From the NCBI GenBank assembly GCA_964543525.1, contig CAZIYW010000001.1:1-64000 (forward strand): a stretch of DNA of 64,000 nt, given 5' to 3'. Shown piece by piece: positions 25,330-34,497 of the stretch. Position 1 is the stretch's first letter, and each line of letters begins with the position of its first letter. The stretch comes from CBDVBE01 sp964543525 (GTDB lineage Bacteria; Fibrobacterota; Chitinivibrionia; Chitinivibrionales; JANQEN01). The position numbers and the translations under genes were made by a program. Below the pieces are notes generated by a model. It saw only the letters and a program-made list of their open reading frames with translations. It did no database searches and had not been told where the DNA came from.

Positions 25330-26058
25330 ATGTTTCGAACCACCCTTTGGTATATTTTTTTCTGGCTTTATCTGATACTGAGTCCGCTGTTTTTCATACC
25401 GTTTGCAGGTATTGCGGTAACGGGAAAAAGAAAACTTCTGGACCGGTATGTATTGCTCCTCTCTACAGTCTGGGGACGGGTTTTGATTCGGGCTGCCGGA
25501 GGAACGGTTACGGTAACGGGGCTTGAACATATTCCGCAACAGAACAGGGTTTGCTTTATCGCAAACCACCAGGGTGGATTCGATATACCGCTCATATTCG
25601 GCTATATTCCCCGAATAACAGGATTTATCGCAAAGAAAGAGCTGCTTTTTATTCCGATTCTTAATATATGGATGAAAGTATATCACTGTATTTTCATCAA
25701 CCGATCAAACCGCAGGGATTCGGTGAAGGCTATCCGGCGGGGTGTTGAGCAGATAAAAAAAGGCCGTCCAATGGTCATTTTTCCGGAAGGGACCCGGAGT
25801 CAGTGCCGACGGATGGGCCCGTTTAAAAGTGGAAGCCTTAAACTGGCCATACGCTCGAACGCCGCAATTGTACCCATAACTATTGACGGATCCTATAAAC
25901 TGAAAGAAGCCAACGGCGGGATCATGAAACCGGCATCGGTGAAACTGATTATTCATCCTTCTCTGGACGGCACGTTCTATAAAGATGAAAATTCACAGGA
26001 GCTGGCGGAAAAGCTGTGGCATATTATTAACGCGCCTCTTACTGGCGCTGCCCGTTAA
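25330..26058 (+). CDS. plsC: 1-acylglycerol-3-phosphate acyltransferase family
   Basis: 242 residues; GAGAGG lies 7 bases before the ATG. It probably adds the second acyl chain to lysophosphatidic acid at the inner membrane. There is an N-terminal membrane helix (about 7-30), the catalytic HX4D motif in ANHQGGFD (H80, D85), and the glycerol-phosphate site FPEGTRS (151-157). Related enzymes acylate other lipids, so the substrate is inferred. Its stop codon overlaps that of the next, convergent gene. Confidence 0.88.
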   Translation: MFRTTLWYIFFWLYLILSPLFFIPFAGIAVTGKRKLLDRYVLLLSTVWGRVLIRAAGGTVTVTGLEHIPQQNRVCFIANHQGGFDIPLIFGYIPRITGFIAKKELLFIPILNIWMKVYHCIFINRSNRRDSVKAIRRGVEQIKKGRPMVIFPEGTRSQCRRMGPFKSGSLKLAIRSNAAIVPITIDGSYKLKEANGGIMKPASVKLIIHPSLDGTFYKDENSQELAEKLWHIINAPLTGAAR

Positions 26059-27011
26059 AAATAATTGGTGAAACCCACGGCCACCTTCTCAAAACCGGCT
26101 TCAATATCGAGAGAAACCTTTTTGGTCATGGTGGACTTGTCCTTTTTTACAAACAGGAGAAGTGATACCGGAAAGGTTGCACCTGCTACAGCGCCGGTTA
26201 TTATTGCTGCCGCACGTTTGGCTTTAAACGTATCATTAAGATCATTCCAATCGTCTGGAGTTTCAAAGTTGGTTTCATCATCCAGCAAATCCCGGTCCTG
26301 TTTCGCTTGTATTCCCGTGATCAGGCACACAACACCGCTTGCCAGACAAACACCACCTGTAATAAATGCTGCGGCTCTTCGGCCGCGCCCCTTCCTGCTC
26401 TTCTCTTTTTTTACAGGCACCTTTTCTTTCTCTGATGCTTTTGTGTCAGTCTGTGTGGTCGCTGCAGGTTGCTTTTTTTCTTCGACATTGTATGAATAGG
26501 AGATATTGTCCTGTACATAGTGGATATTATCGTTAATGGTAAAATGGAACTGCCCGTTCTGTTTAAAGTAGCCGTTCTGAATAGTAATTTCATCCTTCCT
26601 GGATTTTATTCCGAATACGGAATACATGAGTCTGAAATTCCGCAGTTTCACATCACCGGCCCCCTCGGCAACATAAATGCCGTTCCAGTCAAATGCATTT
26701 GGCAATTGTGACGCTTCCGCATTGAAATTGGCATCATTAATTGAGGTGAATACTACCGGCTCCTCAGAAGTACCCTCAACCAGCAGGCTGCCGTAAATAT
26801 TGATTCCGGTGAAAGATTTGAAGAGAAAGATACAGCCGGCCTTTATCACGGTCTGAGAATTCTTGGCTATCTCCACATCCTGATCGATAATGTAAGGATT
26901 GCCTGACGCCTCAAATATTTTCCCGCCGATATCATCACTGAGGTGTGTTTCACCGGTAACAGATAAGCTACTCATCATTATACCAATAAATAAAAATGCT
27001 GGTTTTTTCAT
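26055..27011 (-). CDS. Secreted beta-helix-like protein with two C-terminal membrane helices
   Basis: About 318 residues from ATG 27011, which has AGAGGA close upstream; the longer frame to 27065 lacks a signal. After a signal peptide, residues to about 150 show short repeating strands typical of a right-handed beta helix (GCIFLFKSFTGINIYGSLLV, VKLRNFRLMYSVFGIKS). A lysine-rich linker follows, then two hydrophobic segments (AAAFITGGVCLASGVVCLI and AAIITGAVAGATFPVSLLLF). The pairing of a beta helix with C-terminal helices suggests an envelope-anchored protein. Function unknown. A CRP-type site lies 114 bases upstream. Confidence 0.6.
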   Translation of the reverse strand: MKKPAFLFIGIMMSSLSVTGETHLSDDIGGKIFEASGNPYIIDQDVEIAKNSQTVIKAGCIFLFKSFTGINIYGSLLVEGTSEEPVVFTSINDANFNAEASQLPNAFDWNGIYVAEGAGDVKLRNFRLMYSVFGIKSRKDEITIQNGYFKQNGQFHFTINDNIHYVQDNISYSYNVEEKKQPAATTQTDTKASEKEKVPVKKEKSRKGRGRRAAAFITGGVCLASGVVCLITGIQAKQDRDLLDDETNFETPDDWNDLNDTFKAKRAAAIITGAVAGATFPVSLLLFVKKDKSTMTKKVSLDIEAGFEKVAVGFTNYF

Positions 27012-27124
27012 ATGTCCTCTTGTGTTCGTTAATAAAGAGCGTTCCCGATAAAATAATTTTCGCAATGCGTATGCGCTTAATTCAACTATTAAAAATATAT
27101 CGATATCGGTGCCCAGAAAAGTTC

Positions 27125-27140
27125 TGTGATGATTGTCACA
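27125..27140. promoter_or_regulatory. CRP/FNR-type palindrome (site 3)
   Basis: TGTGATGATTGTCACA matches all ten CRP half-site bases (TGTGA-N6-TCACA). The 13-base sequence TTCTGTGATGATT covering its left half is repeated at 27175-27187, giving an extra half-site 50 bases further upstream with respect to the leftward gene starting at 27011. Confidence 0.55.
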
Positions 27141-27355
27141 ATATGCGCTTTTAAGTAAAAAATACAGACAGATTTTCTGTGATGATTATTTTGTAATATA
27201 GAGAAAAAAAATGCGTGAAAATGAATAAAAATGTACCGTGTAATAAACAAGAGAAAATTACCGTCCATTCTATTCAGTCACAGGAGATCGATTTTACTGA
27301 GCACAACTATCGGAAGTATCTTGCTTAATTAACGTTCATATTTATGTCTCACAAA

Positions 27356-27391
27356 TATAGTCAGTGAGGGCATGGTGCCCGATTGACTATA
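27356..27391. other. Two-tier inverted repeat
   Basis: TATAGTCA (27356-27363) pairs with TGACTATA (27384-27391), and inside it GGGCA (27368-27372) pairs with TGCCC (27376-27380) around a 3-base loop. Both tiers are perfect, separated by 4 and 3 unpaired bases. It has no T tract and may be an RNA element or a binding site. Confidence 0.45.
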
Positions 27392-27572
27392 ATTTCATGG
27401 ATATTGCTACATTCTTGTCTTGTTAGATTCCTCGCTCGTGATGATGGACATTTAGATTTGAACTGATTTAATCTGAGAGGAGAATCAATAAGGAAAAACC
27501 AGAAAAATCCCAATTAATTTAACCGGTGTTGCATTTCGCACTTTTCGCTACATAAAGCCACGCCTGGACCCG

Positions 27573-28649
27573 CTAATCAGGCATATCCTCCTGTTGCCTG
27601 ATAGATTCCTCGTGAATAAACTGATAAATCCGCAGAACAAACTCAGCACTTAAATTCTTTTTAACTCCCGCCTTTGTTCTGCTTTTAACAATCTCTTCCC
27701 AGCGGCCGGGCTGAAAATTGGAGACATCGAGGTTTCTTTTTACTGTTCCTATTTGTCGGGAGAGATGCATTCGCTGGGCCAACAGGTCGATTAATTTATC
27801 ATCCACCCTATCGATTTCTTTGCGAAGATCGCTCAGATGTTGATAAAACTCCTTGTCGTCACTGAAAGGTTTCTTTACTTTAAGGCTACTGATAAGTTCG
27901 CCAAAGGCCTGTGGTGTAATCTGTTGCTTGGCGTCACTGAGCGCTGCCTTCGGATTATTATGGACTTCTATCATAATACCGTCGAACAGAAGATCCATAG
28001 CTTCCTGAGCCACGGACTGGAGGAGCTCCGTCTTACCGCTGATATGGCTCGGGTCGCAGAGGAGCGGTATGCCCTTGATACGTCCCTTTAGCTCTATGGG
28101 TACGCGCCAGTTGGGAACGTTCCGGTAGGCTGTTTTCCGGTGAGAGGTAAATCCCCGATGCACCGCGACCAGTGTTTTAATTCCCGCGTTATACACCCGT
28201 TCGAAGGCACCAAGCCATAATTCAATATCCGGACTGATAGGATTCTTGATTAGTATCGGAATATCAACGCCTTTAAGTGAATCTGCAAGGATCTGCACAG
28301 AAAAGGGATTTGTTGTTGTTCGGGCACCTATCCAGATTATATCGATACCATGTTTCATGCACTGCTCTACATGTTCGGGAGTAGCAACTTCGACTGCTAC
28401 CGGCAGATTGTATTCATTGCCCGCATCCTTTAACCATTGCAGGGCTTCAATACCCATACCTTCAAACGAGCCGGGCCGGGTGCGCGGTTTCCAAATGCCG
28501 CCACGGAGGACCTGGATGCCCTTATCCGCAAGCCCCGCTGCAGTCTGCATTATCTGCTCTTCCGACTCAACACTACAAGGGCCGGCAATGATAAATGTTT
28601 TCTGTATTTCGCGGGTGGACAATGTTTTTAAAGGAATAGTAATTTTCAC
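27573..28649 (-). CDS. Bifunctional DAHP synthase / chorismate mutase
   Basis: 358 residues from GTG 28649 after GAGGGGAG. Residues 1 to about 260 are a type I-beta (KDO8P-synthase-like) DAHP synthase: AGPCSVES (22-29), GGIWKPRTRPGSFEG (50-64), KNPISPD and CDPSH. It condenses phosphoenolpyruvate with erythrose 4-phosphate. Residues from about 270 form an AroQ chorismate mutase (LRKEIDRVDDKLIDLLAQR). This order, with the mutase at the C-terminus, occurs in Bacteroidota and relatives and allows feedback control by prephenate or chorismate. No other aro gene is nearby. Confidence 0.92.
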   Translation of the reverse strand: MKITIPLKTLSTREIQKTFIIAGPCSVESEEQIMQTAAGLADKGIQVLRGGIWKPRTRPGSFEGMGIEALQWLKDAGNEYNLPVAVEVATPEHVEQCMKHGIDIIWIGARTTTNPFSVQILADSLKGVDIPILIKNPISPDIELWLGAFERVYNAGIKTLVAVHRGFTSHRKTAYRNVPNWRVPIELKGRIKGIPLLCDPSHISGKTELLQSVAQEAMDLLFDGIMIEVHNNPKAALSDAKQQITPQAFGELISSLKVKKPFSDDKEFYQHLSDLRKEIDRVDDKLIDLLAQRMHLSRQIGTVKRNLDVSNFQPGRWEEIVKSRTKAGVKKNLSAEFVLRIYQFIHEESIRQQEDMPD

Positions 28650-28712
28650 AAGACTCCCCTCTCTTGCCTGTTTTTACGATCAAATAGCCGAAAAAGGTCA
28701 CCATAATATAAT

Positions 28713-28741
28713 AAAAGCCCCATTTTATTCCTATGAGGCTT
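28713..28741 (-). terminator. Terminator of the KamA-family gene
   Basis: On the - strand, AAGCCTCAT pairs with ATGGGGCTT (one G-U pair) around a 9-base loop, followed by TTTTATTAT. It lies 50 bases after the stop at 28792. Confidence 0.65.
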
Positions 28742-28791
28742 ACCCGAAAAATTAAAGAAATTAAGGTTCAATATTGTTATGTGACCACGTC

Positions 28792-29967
28792 CTAGGCAAC
28801 TCTTTCCGCATAGTCATCAAACCAGTATGCTTCGGGATTACTTTTAAATACAAACAACTTACCCAGCAACTCAGGATCGGTCGCTCTGAAATACCGGAAA
28901 AAGGTATTCCCGTTCATTTTCCCGATGATTTCAATTTTTCCGGTCGCATGAGACATGACTAGACGGGCTCTCTTTGCCAGACCTGCGACCATTTTTCGTG
29001 CTTTTTCAAAAATAGCAATCGACTGTTCAACCGGTACTGCAAAATGGTGATTGCCTGCGGTAGGTCTTCCCTGAAAAACGTAATAGGGTGGTAGTCCTGC
29101 AAATGAGCATTTCTGAAATAATTCCGAAAGTACTGCTGGATTATCATTCACCCCTCTCAGCAACGGAGTCTGATTTGCAACAATAACACCGGCACGTACA
29201 AGTAAATTAACACACTCAATTGCTTTACCTGTCAGCTCCTTCGGGTGATTAAAATGGGTCATTATGTATATTCGCTTCGTCGGCAGACTGTATTCTTTCA
29301 GCACTGCAATGAGTCTCGCATCGTTCAGAATGCGATACGGGTTGAATGCAGGAATCTTGGAACCGATTCTTATTATCCGCACATGATCGATCTGTCTGAT
29401 TTGTTGAATGATATTACGTAACCGTTCAGTTGAAAGAATCAACGGGTCGCCTCCGGTAAGAAGAACATTGGTAATCTCCTTATGATTTCTTATATATTCC
29501 AGTCCGGGGTTTATATTGCGGGAGGCCTCATAGTTATCATCCATAAAAAGGCGTTTTCGGAAACAGAACCTGCAGAAGCCGCCACACATATCAGTAACCA
29601 GCAGCAGGGCCGTGTCGGGATATTTATGTTCCAGACCGGGTACTTTTGAATACAGATGCTCATGGGAGGCGTCAAGGCGTCCCCAGTCCTCAAGCTCTGT
29701 CTTGTCCGGTATAATGATTTTCCGAATCGGATCCTGACGGCCTGACCAATTGACAAGGGAAAGATAATAGCTGTTTGTTCGAAAAGCATAGCGACTGGTG
29801 ACATAACGAAACTCAGACTCATCAAGAGCCGAAATATGGGACAACTGATCGTACCGCGTCAGGTATTGCGGGCCCTTCCGCGGTTCAACCAGTGAAAGGT
29901 GAATATTTTTTTGTGTGTTTATTTGGTGAGATGGATACTGAATATTCATTCTGTCTGCAACAATCAT
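28792..29967 (-). CDS. KamA-family radical SAM protein (lysine 2,3-aminomutase-like)
   Basis: 391 residues from ATG 29967, 6 bases after AAGGAGGT. The radical SAM cluster motif is CGGFCRFCF (C128, C132, C135), followed by RKR as in the KamA/EpmB family, then LLTGGDPLILS and HFNHPKE. Family members move the amino group of lysine or beta-lysylate EF-P using PLP; the PLP lysine was not located with certainty. The motif text differs from both classic KamA and EpmB. No efp, epmA or lysine-fermentation genes adjoin it, so the substrate is open. It has its own terminator. Confidence 0.82.
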   Translation of the reverse strand: MIVADRMNIQYPSHQINTQKNIHLSLVEPRKGPQYLTRYDQLSHISALDESEFRYVTSRYAFRTNSYYLSLVNWSGRQDPIRKIIIPDKTELEDWGRLDASHEHLYSKVPGLEHKYPDTALLLVTDMCGGFCRFCFRKRLFMDDNYEASRNINPGLEYIRNHKEITNVLLTGGDPLILSTERLRNIIQQIRQIDHVRIIRIGSKIPAFNPYRILNDARLIAVLKEYSLPTKRIYIMTHFNHPKELTGKAIECVNLLVRAGVIVANQTPLLRGVNDNPAVLSELFQKCSFAGLPPYYVFQGRPTAGNHHFAVPVEQSIAIFEKARKMVAGLAKRARLVMSHATGKIEIIGKMNGNTFFRYFRATDPELLGKLFVFKSNPEAYWFDDYAERVA

Positions 29968-30130
29968 TCGTACCTCCTTTACTCATTAAACGGCCGGAAA
30001 CATTTTTTGTCTCCGCGGACCAATTACGGCCATCCTCACGTATCCACACGTTTCAGGAAAAAAACGTATTACCCGATGTAACGATTGATTTGTGTCTCTC
30101 CGGAAAGCACATCCCCGGAGCATTTCTCAT

Positions 30131-31513
30131 TTAATAGATGCCGGTATACTGACCAGCCGGAAATTCTTTCCCGGCATTTTCCTTTTCGCGTGGGACCTGC
30201 ATGTCACGCGGCACCTCTTTTTTACGGTCCACGATAGGTATAAATTCTCTTTTCTCAGGACCGGTATATATTTGACGGGGGCGAAAAATTTTCGCTTCTT
30301 CATTGTCAGAGAATTCTTTCCAATGCGCAATCCATCCGGGAAGACGACCGATGGCAAACATAACCGTCAGCATGTTTGTCGGTATTCCCATAGCCCGGTA
30401 AAGAATACCGGTGTAAAAATCAACATTCGGATAGAGATTGCGACTTATAAAATATTCATCATGTAACGCATGATATTCAAGTTCTTTCGCAATATCCAGC
30501 AACGGATCGGAAATATTCTTTTTCTCAAAGAGATCGTCACAGAGCTCTTTACATACCTTTGCACGAGGATCATACTTTTTATATACCGCATGGCCGAAGC
30601 CCATCAGCCTGAAACTATCCCTTTTATCCTTTGCTCTTTCGATATACTTTTTAATGTTACGGGAGTCATTTTTTATCCGTTTAAGCATCTCTATAACCGC
30701 CTGATTTGCACCACCGTGCAACGGACCCCACAGAGCGCATATCCCCGCAGATATGGCGGCATAGAGGTTGGCCCTGGCGCTGGCGATTAAACGGACAGCG
30801 GTGGTAGAACAGTTCTGGCCATGGTCTACATGCAATATGAGCAATTTATTGAGTAAGTTTACAAAAAAAGAATCTATCTCATAATCCTCAACCGTTGAGG
30901 AGAACATCATATTCAGGAAGTTGGCGCAGTATGACAGGTCATATCGCGGGTACACAATCGGATCTCCACGCGATTTCTTATAGGAAAAAGCCGCTATTGT
31001 CCTGATCTTTGAAATGAGACGGGCCGCGGTAATATCAAAGGAAGGATCCCGATGTGAAATTTCCGGATAGAAACTCGATAATGATGTTACCATTGATATT
31101 AAAATAATCATCGGATGAGAATCCGCCGGAAAACCGCTGAAGAAGTGATGCATATTCTCATGAATAAGTGAATGCTTATTCAGATACCTGCTGAATCGCT
31201 TCAGCTCCGTTTCGCTCGGAAGGGTTCCGTGTACCAGTAAGTAAGCAACTTCAACAAAGGAGCAGTTCCTGACAAGATCTTCTATATCATATCCCCGATA
31301 CCGCAACTCACCTTTCTCTCCATCAACATAAGTGATATTACTCATGCACGATGCGGTATTGGAAAAACCGTTATCGAAAGTCACGTACTTTGCTTTAGCA
31401 CGAAGCTTTGTCACATCAATGCCATGAAACCCCTGGGTCCCTTTGATAATGGGTAAATTAAAGGGCTTTTTTCTTCCGGGCAGATATAATTTAGCGCATC
31501 TGTTTTGTTTCAT
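30131..31513 (-). CDS. gltA: Citrate synthase
   Basis: 460 residues; AGGAG precedes ATG 31513. It condenses oxaloacetate and acetyl-CoA. The active-site segments are visible: GPLHGGANQ (first His), MGFGHAVYKKYDPR (second His) and NVDFYTG (Asp). Length fits the type II-like bacterial form with a long N-terminus. The C-terminal 50 residues are basic and variable. It is divergent from the malic enzyme gene, and together with the fumarase genes it forms a small C4/C6-acid block. Confidence 0.94.
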   Translation of the reverse strand: MKQNRCAKLYLPGRKKPFNLPIIKGTQGFHGIDVTKLRAKAKYVTFDNGFSNTASCMSNITYVDGEKGELRYRGYDIEDLVRNCSFVEVAYLLVHGTLPSETELKRFSRYLNKHSLIHENMHHFFSGFPADSHPMIILISMVTSLSSFYPEISHRDPSFDITAARLISKIRTIAAFSYKKSRGDPIVYPRYDLSYCANFLNMMFSSTVEDYEIDSFFVNLLNKLLILHVDHGQNCSTTAVRLIASARANLYAAISAGICALWGPLHGGANQAVIEMLKRIKNDSRNIKKYIERAKDKRDSFRLMGFGHAVYKKYDPRAKVCKELCDDLFEKKNISDPLLDIAKELEYHALHDEYFISRNLYPNVDFYTGILYRAMGIPTNMLTVMFAIGRLPGWIAHWKEFSDNEEAKIFRPRQIYTGPEKREFIPIVDRKKEVPRDMQVPREKENAGKEFPAGQYTGIY

Positions 31514-31768
31514 TATCTCCTACCGGAAAGCATTTTAATGTGAGGTTAATAATTCCCAACAATTCGAAACATCTGAAGACCGTTTCAAATATATGTTTTT
31601 ACACCATAAAACCAAAAGAATTACACACGACGAATCACCTGTATGGGTTTACTCCTCACCTTAAGTAAAAAATGGTCTCTTTCTCTCGTATCAGCCGTTA
31701 TCTATTTTAAGTTGTCGAAAAACAGAATCCGGAATGATAAATCCGGAACCAGAGAAGGATTAAACCTG

Positions 31769-33061
31769 ATGATAAAGAAACATGAAGCGCTTGAATATCA
31801 TGCAAAAGGTCGGCGGGGGAAAATCGAAGTTGTCCCGACAAAACCGTGCACCACACAACGGGAACTCTCTCTTGCCTATACGCCCGGTGTGGCTGAACCG
31901 TGCCGTGCAATCGAACAAAATCCAGAGAAAGTTTTTGAATATACTGCCAGGGGCAACCTCGTTGCGGTTATTACCGACGGCAGTGCCGTGCTCGGCCTGG
32001 GAAATATCGGGCCGCTTGCCGGAAAACCGGTTATGGAAGGGAAAGGAGTTCTTTTTAAACGCTTTGCCGATATTGATGTGTTTGACATTGAACTGAAAAC
32101 CGAAAGTGCGGATGATTTTATTGCTACTGTCAAGCGAATGGAGCCTACATTCGGCGGTATTAATCTCGAGGATATAAAAGCGCCGGAATGTTTCTATATC
32201 GAAGAGCGCCTCAAGCGGGAGATGGATATGCCCATTTTTCATGATGATCAGCACGGCACCGCTATTATTTCAGGTGCGGCCCTTATTAATGCGGTACTGC
32301 TTCAGCAAAAGAAGCTTGAGGATATTACGGTTGTCTTCTCCGGCGCGGGCGCGGCAGCAATCTCATGCGCACGCCACTATGTGCAGCTCGGCGTTAATCC
32401 CCAAAATATTATTCTTGTTGACAGCGCGGGTGTTGTGTATAAAGGCAGAAGAGAGAAAATGAATCGGTTCAAAGAGGAGTTCGCTGCAGAAACGACAAAA
32501 CGCTCTCTGGCAGATGCATTGGAGGGTGCTGATGTTTTTGCAGGTTTGAGTATCGGAGGACTCGTCACCGGAGATATGGTCAGGAGTATGGCCGACAAAC
32601 CGATTATTTTCGCCATGGCAAACCCGGAACCTGAAATTCACTATCATGAGGCACGGGAGGCTAATCCGGAATGTATAATGGCAACCGGCCGTTCCGATTA
32701 CCCCAATCAGGTGAATAACGTGCTGGGTTTTCCGTTCATCTTCCGGGGGGCACTTGATATTCATGCTACAGATATCAACGATGCTATGAAAGTCGCCGCC
32801 ACACACGCACTGGCAAGCTTAGCCCGCAAAGGAGATGCGCCGAGGCTGGTTCTCGATGCATATAATCTCGATTCACTTGAATTCGGTCCCGACTACATCA
32901 TTCCCAAACCGCTCGATCCGAGAGTGCTTGTAGAAGAAAGTTTAGCCGTTGCACTGGCCGGTATGGAGAGTGGCGTGGCAAGAAAACCAATCACCGACGT
33001 CAACGGGTATAGAAAACACCTTGAAGAACTGGCAGAAAAAATCCAGAAGTATGAACCATGA
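31769..33061 (+). CDS. NAD(P)-dependent malic enzyme
   Basis: About 430 residues from ATG 31769, preceded by AGAAGGA; the longer frame to 31643 is not protein-like. It decarboxylates malate to pyruvate. Family segments: LSLAYTPGVAEPC, ITDGSAVLGLGNIGPLAGKP, FGGINLEDIKAPECF, DDQHGTAII and the nucleotide-binding GAGAAA. It is the short form, lacking the phosphotransacetylase-like domain of MaeB. Its stop overlaps the fumarase alpha start (ATGA), so malate and fumarate steps are co-expressed. Confidence 0.92.
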   Translation: MIKKHEALEYHAKGRRGKIEVVPTKPCTTQRELSLAYTPGVAEPCRAIEQNPEKVFEYTARGNLVAVITDGSAVLGLGNIGPLAGKPVMEGKGVLFKRFADIDVFDIELKTESADDFIATVKRMEPTFGGINLEDIKAPECFYIEERLKREMDMPIFHDDQHGTAIISGAALINAVLLQQKKLEDITVVFSGAGAAAISCARHYVQLGVNPQNIILVDSAGVVYKGRREKMNRFKEEFAAETTKRSLADALEGADVFAGLSIGGLVTGDMVRSMADKPIIFAMANPEPEIHYHEAREANPECIMATGRSDYPNQVNNVLGFPFIFRGALDIHATDINDAMKVAATHALASLARKGDAPRLVLDAYNLDSLEFGPDYIIPKPLDPRVLVEESLAVALAGMESGVARKPITDVNGYRKHLEELAEKIQKYEP

Positions 33062-33903
33062 AGACCATTATCTTTAAAGACATTGCACGGCATACAGCAG
33101 AATTATGTATAAAGGCCAATACTGAACTCCCCGGGGATGTTTTGTCATCGCTTGAGGCATCGTTACGCAAAGAAAAAAACGAGCTTGCCCGCTCAATTCT
33201 GGCAACCTGTATTAAAAATGCAGAAATTGCAAAAGAGGAAAAAACTGCACTCTGCCAGGACACCGGGTTTGCGGTTTTTTTTGTTGAAATCGGCGATAAT
33301 GTCCGAATAGCGGGCGGGACCCTTTACGAATCGATTAATGAAGGTGTCGCAAAAGGATATGCCGACGGTTATCTGAGAAAATCTATTGTCAAAGATCCGC
33401 TGTATGACCGGATAAATACTTCGGATAACACCCCGGCCGTTATCCATATAGACCTGGTACCGGGCGATATGCTGAAAATAACGCTGGCTCCCAAGGGCGG
33501 CGGCTCAGAAAACATGAGCGCTCTTACCATGCTTAAACCATCAGACGGTGAACAGGGAGTTATTGATTTTGTAGTTAATACCGTAGTGAAAGCCGGCGCT
33601 AATCCATGTCCACCCTCCATTGTCGGTGTCGGCATTGGAGGAACCGTTGAAAAATGCGCACTCCTGTCGAAAAAAGCGCTTCTGAGACCTGTGGAAGAAC
33701 CGAATCCAGACAAACGGTACGCAAGGCTGGAAGCAAAAATACTAAAGAAAATAAACAGCTCCGGAATTGGCCCGCAGGGCCTAGGCGGTGTCACAACGGC
33801 CTTAGCTGTCCATGTCGAGACATTCCCCTGTCATATTGCATCGCTGCCTGTGGCGGTAAATCTTAACTGTCATGCAGCAAGGCACGTGTCAGTCACCCTT
33901 TAA
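33058..33903 (+). CDS. Class I fumarate hydratase, alpha subunit
   Basis: 281 residues. It is the N-terminal half of the oxygen-sensitive iron-sulphur fumarase/tartrate dehydratase family: CQDTGFAVFF, GGGSENMS, and a third cysteine in GANPCPPSIVGVGIGG; three cysteines hold the 4Fe-4S cluster. The C-terminal GPQGLGG segment is also typical. The two-subunit form is common in anaerobes. Its start overlaps the malic enzyme stop by ATGA; the beta subunit follows after 12 bases. Confidence 0.93.
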   Translation: MKTIIFKDIARHTAELCIKANTELPGDVLSSLEASLRKEKNELARSILATCIKNAEIAKEEKTALCQDTGFAVFFVEIGDNVRIAGGTLYESINEGVAKGYADGYLRKSIVKDPLYDRINTSDNTPAVIHIDLVPGDMLKITLAPKGGGSENMSALTMLKPSDGEQGVIDFVVNTVVKAGANPCPPSIVGVGIGGTVEKCALLSKKALLRPVEEPNPDKRYARLEAKILKKINSSGIGPQGLGGVTTALAVHVETFPCHIASLPVAVNLNCHAARHVSVTL

Positions 33904-33915
33904 AGGAAACTTCTG

Positions 33916-34458
33916 ATGAATACCATTACCCTTACCACGCCACTTACGGAACAAAAGGCACAGTCTCTAAGTGCCGGGGTTCATGTATTGCTTTCCGGCA
34001 TACTGTATACCGCACGCGATGCCGCCCATAAGCGGCTCTGCTCTTTAATCAATGAAGGGAAAGAGCTGCCGATTACTCTGCAGGATCAGGTTCTCTACTA
34101 TGTGGGTCCGACGCCGGCCAGGCCGGGAAAACCGATTGGCAGTGCAGGGCCGACAACAAGCTGTCGCATGGATGCGTACTCGCCCCTGCTTATGGAAAAA
34201 GCAGGTGTGCGCGGCATGATAGGCAAAGGTGACCGCAGCCGGCAGGTAATTGATGCCATGAAAAAATTCGGCTGTGTCTATTTTGCAGCCATAGGCGGCG
34301 CAGGAGCCTTGCTCGCGGAATGCATAACAAAAGCGGACATCGTCTGTTATGACGATTTAGGGCCGGAGGCAATTTACAAACTGGAAGTCGTGCAATTCCC
34401 GGTTATTGTTGCTATAGACACTCACGGCAATTCATGTTTTGCGAAAAGGTATTGTTGA
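33916..34458 (+). CDS. Class I fumarate hydratase, beta subunit
   Basis: 180 residues; AAAGGAA lies 9 bases before the ATG. It corresponds to the C-terminal half of class I fumarase: LLSGILYTARDAAHKR, YYVGPTPARPGKPIGSAGP and TTSCRMDAY bind the substrate carboxylates. GKG (near 97) and AAIGGAGAL are typical. With the alpha subunit it interconverts malate and fumarate. Last gene of the malic enzyme/fumarase operon; the next gene is convergent. Confidence 0.92.
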   Translation: MNTITLTTPLTEQKAQSLSAGVHVLLSGILYTARDAAHKRLCSLINEGKELPITLQDQVLYYVGPTPARPGKPIGSAGPTTSCRMDAYSPLLMEKAGVRGMIGKGDRSRQVIDAMKKFGCVYFAAIGGAGALLAECITKADIVCYDDLGPEAIYKLEVVQFPVIVAIDTHGNSCFAKRYC

Positions 34459-34497
34459 TTTCTTAGTTCGTATGCATGACAGTAGCGCCTGATATAA

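Larger units (their letters stand above)
27012..27572. other. 561-base intergenic region
   Basis: No gene seen. It contains a CRP/FNR-type palindrome (27125-27140), a second copy of its left half in the direct repeat TTCTGTGATGATT (27122-27134 and 27175-27187), and a two-tier hairpin at 27356-27391. The rest is AT-rich. It is downstream of the DAHP synthase gene and upstream of the beta-helix gene, both read leftwards. Confidence 0.55.
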
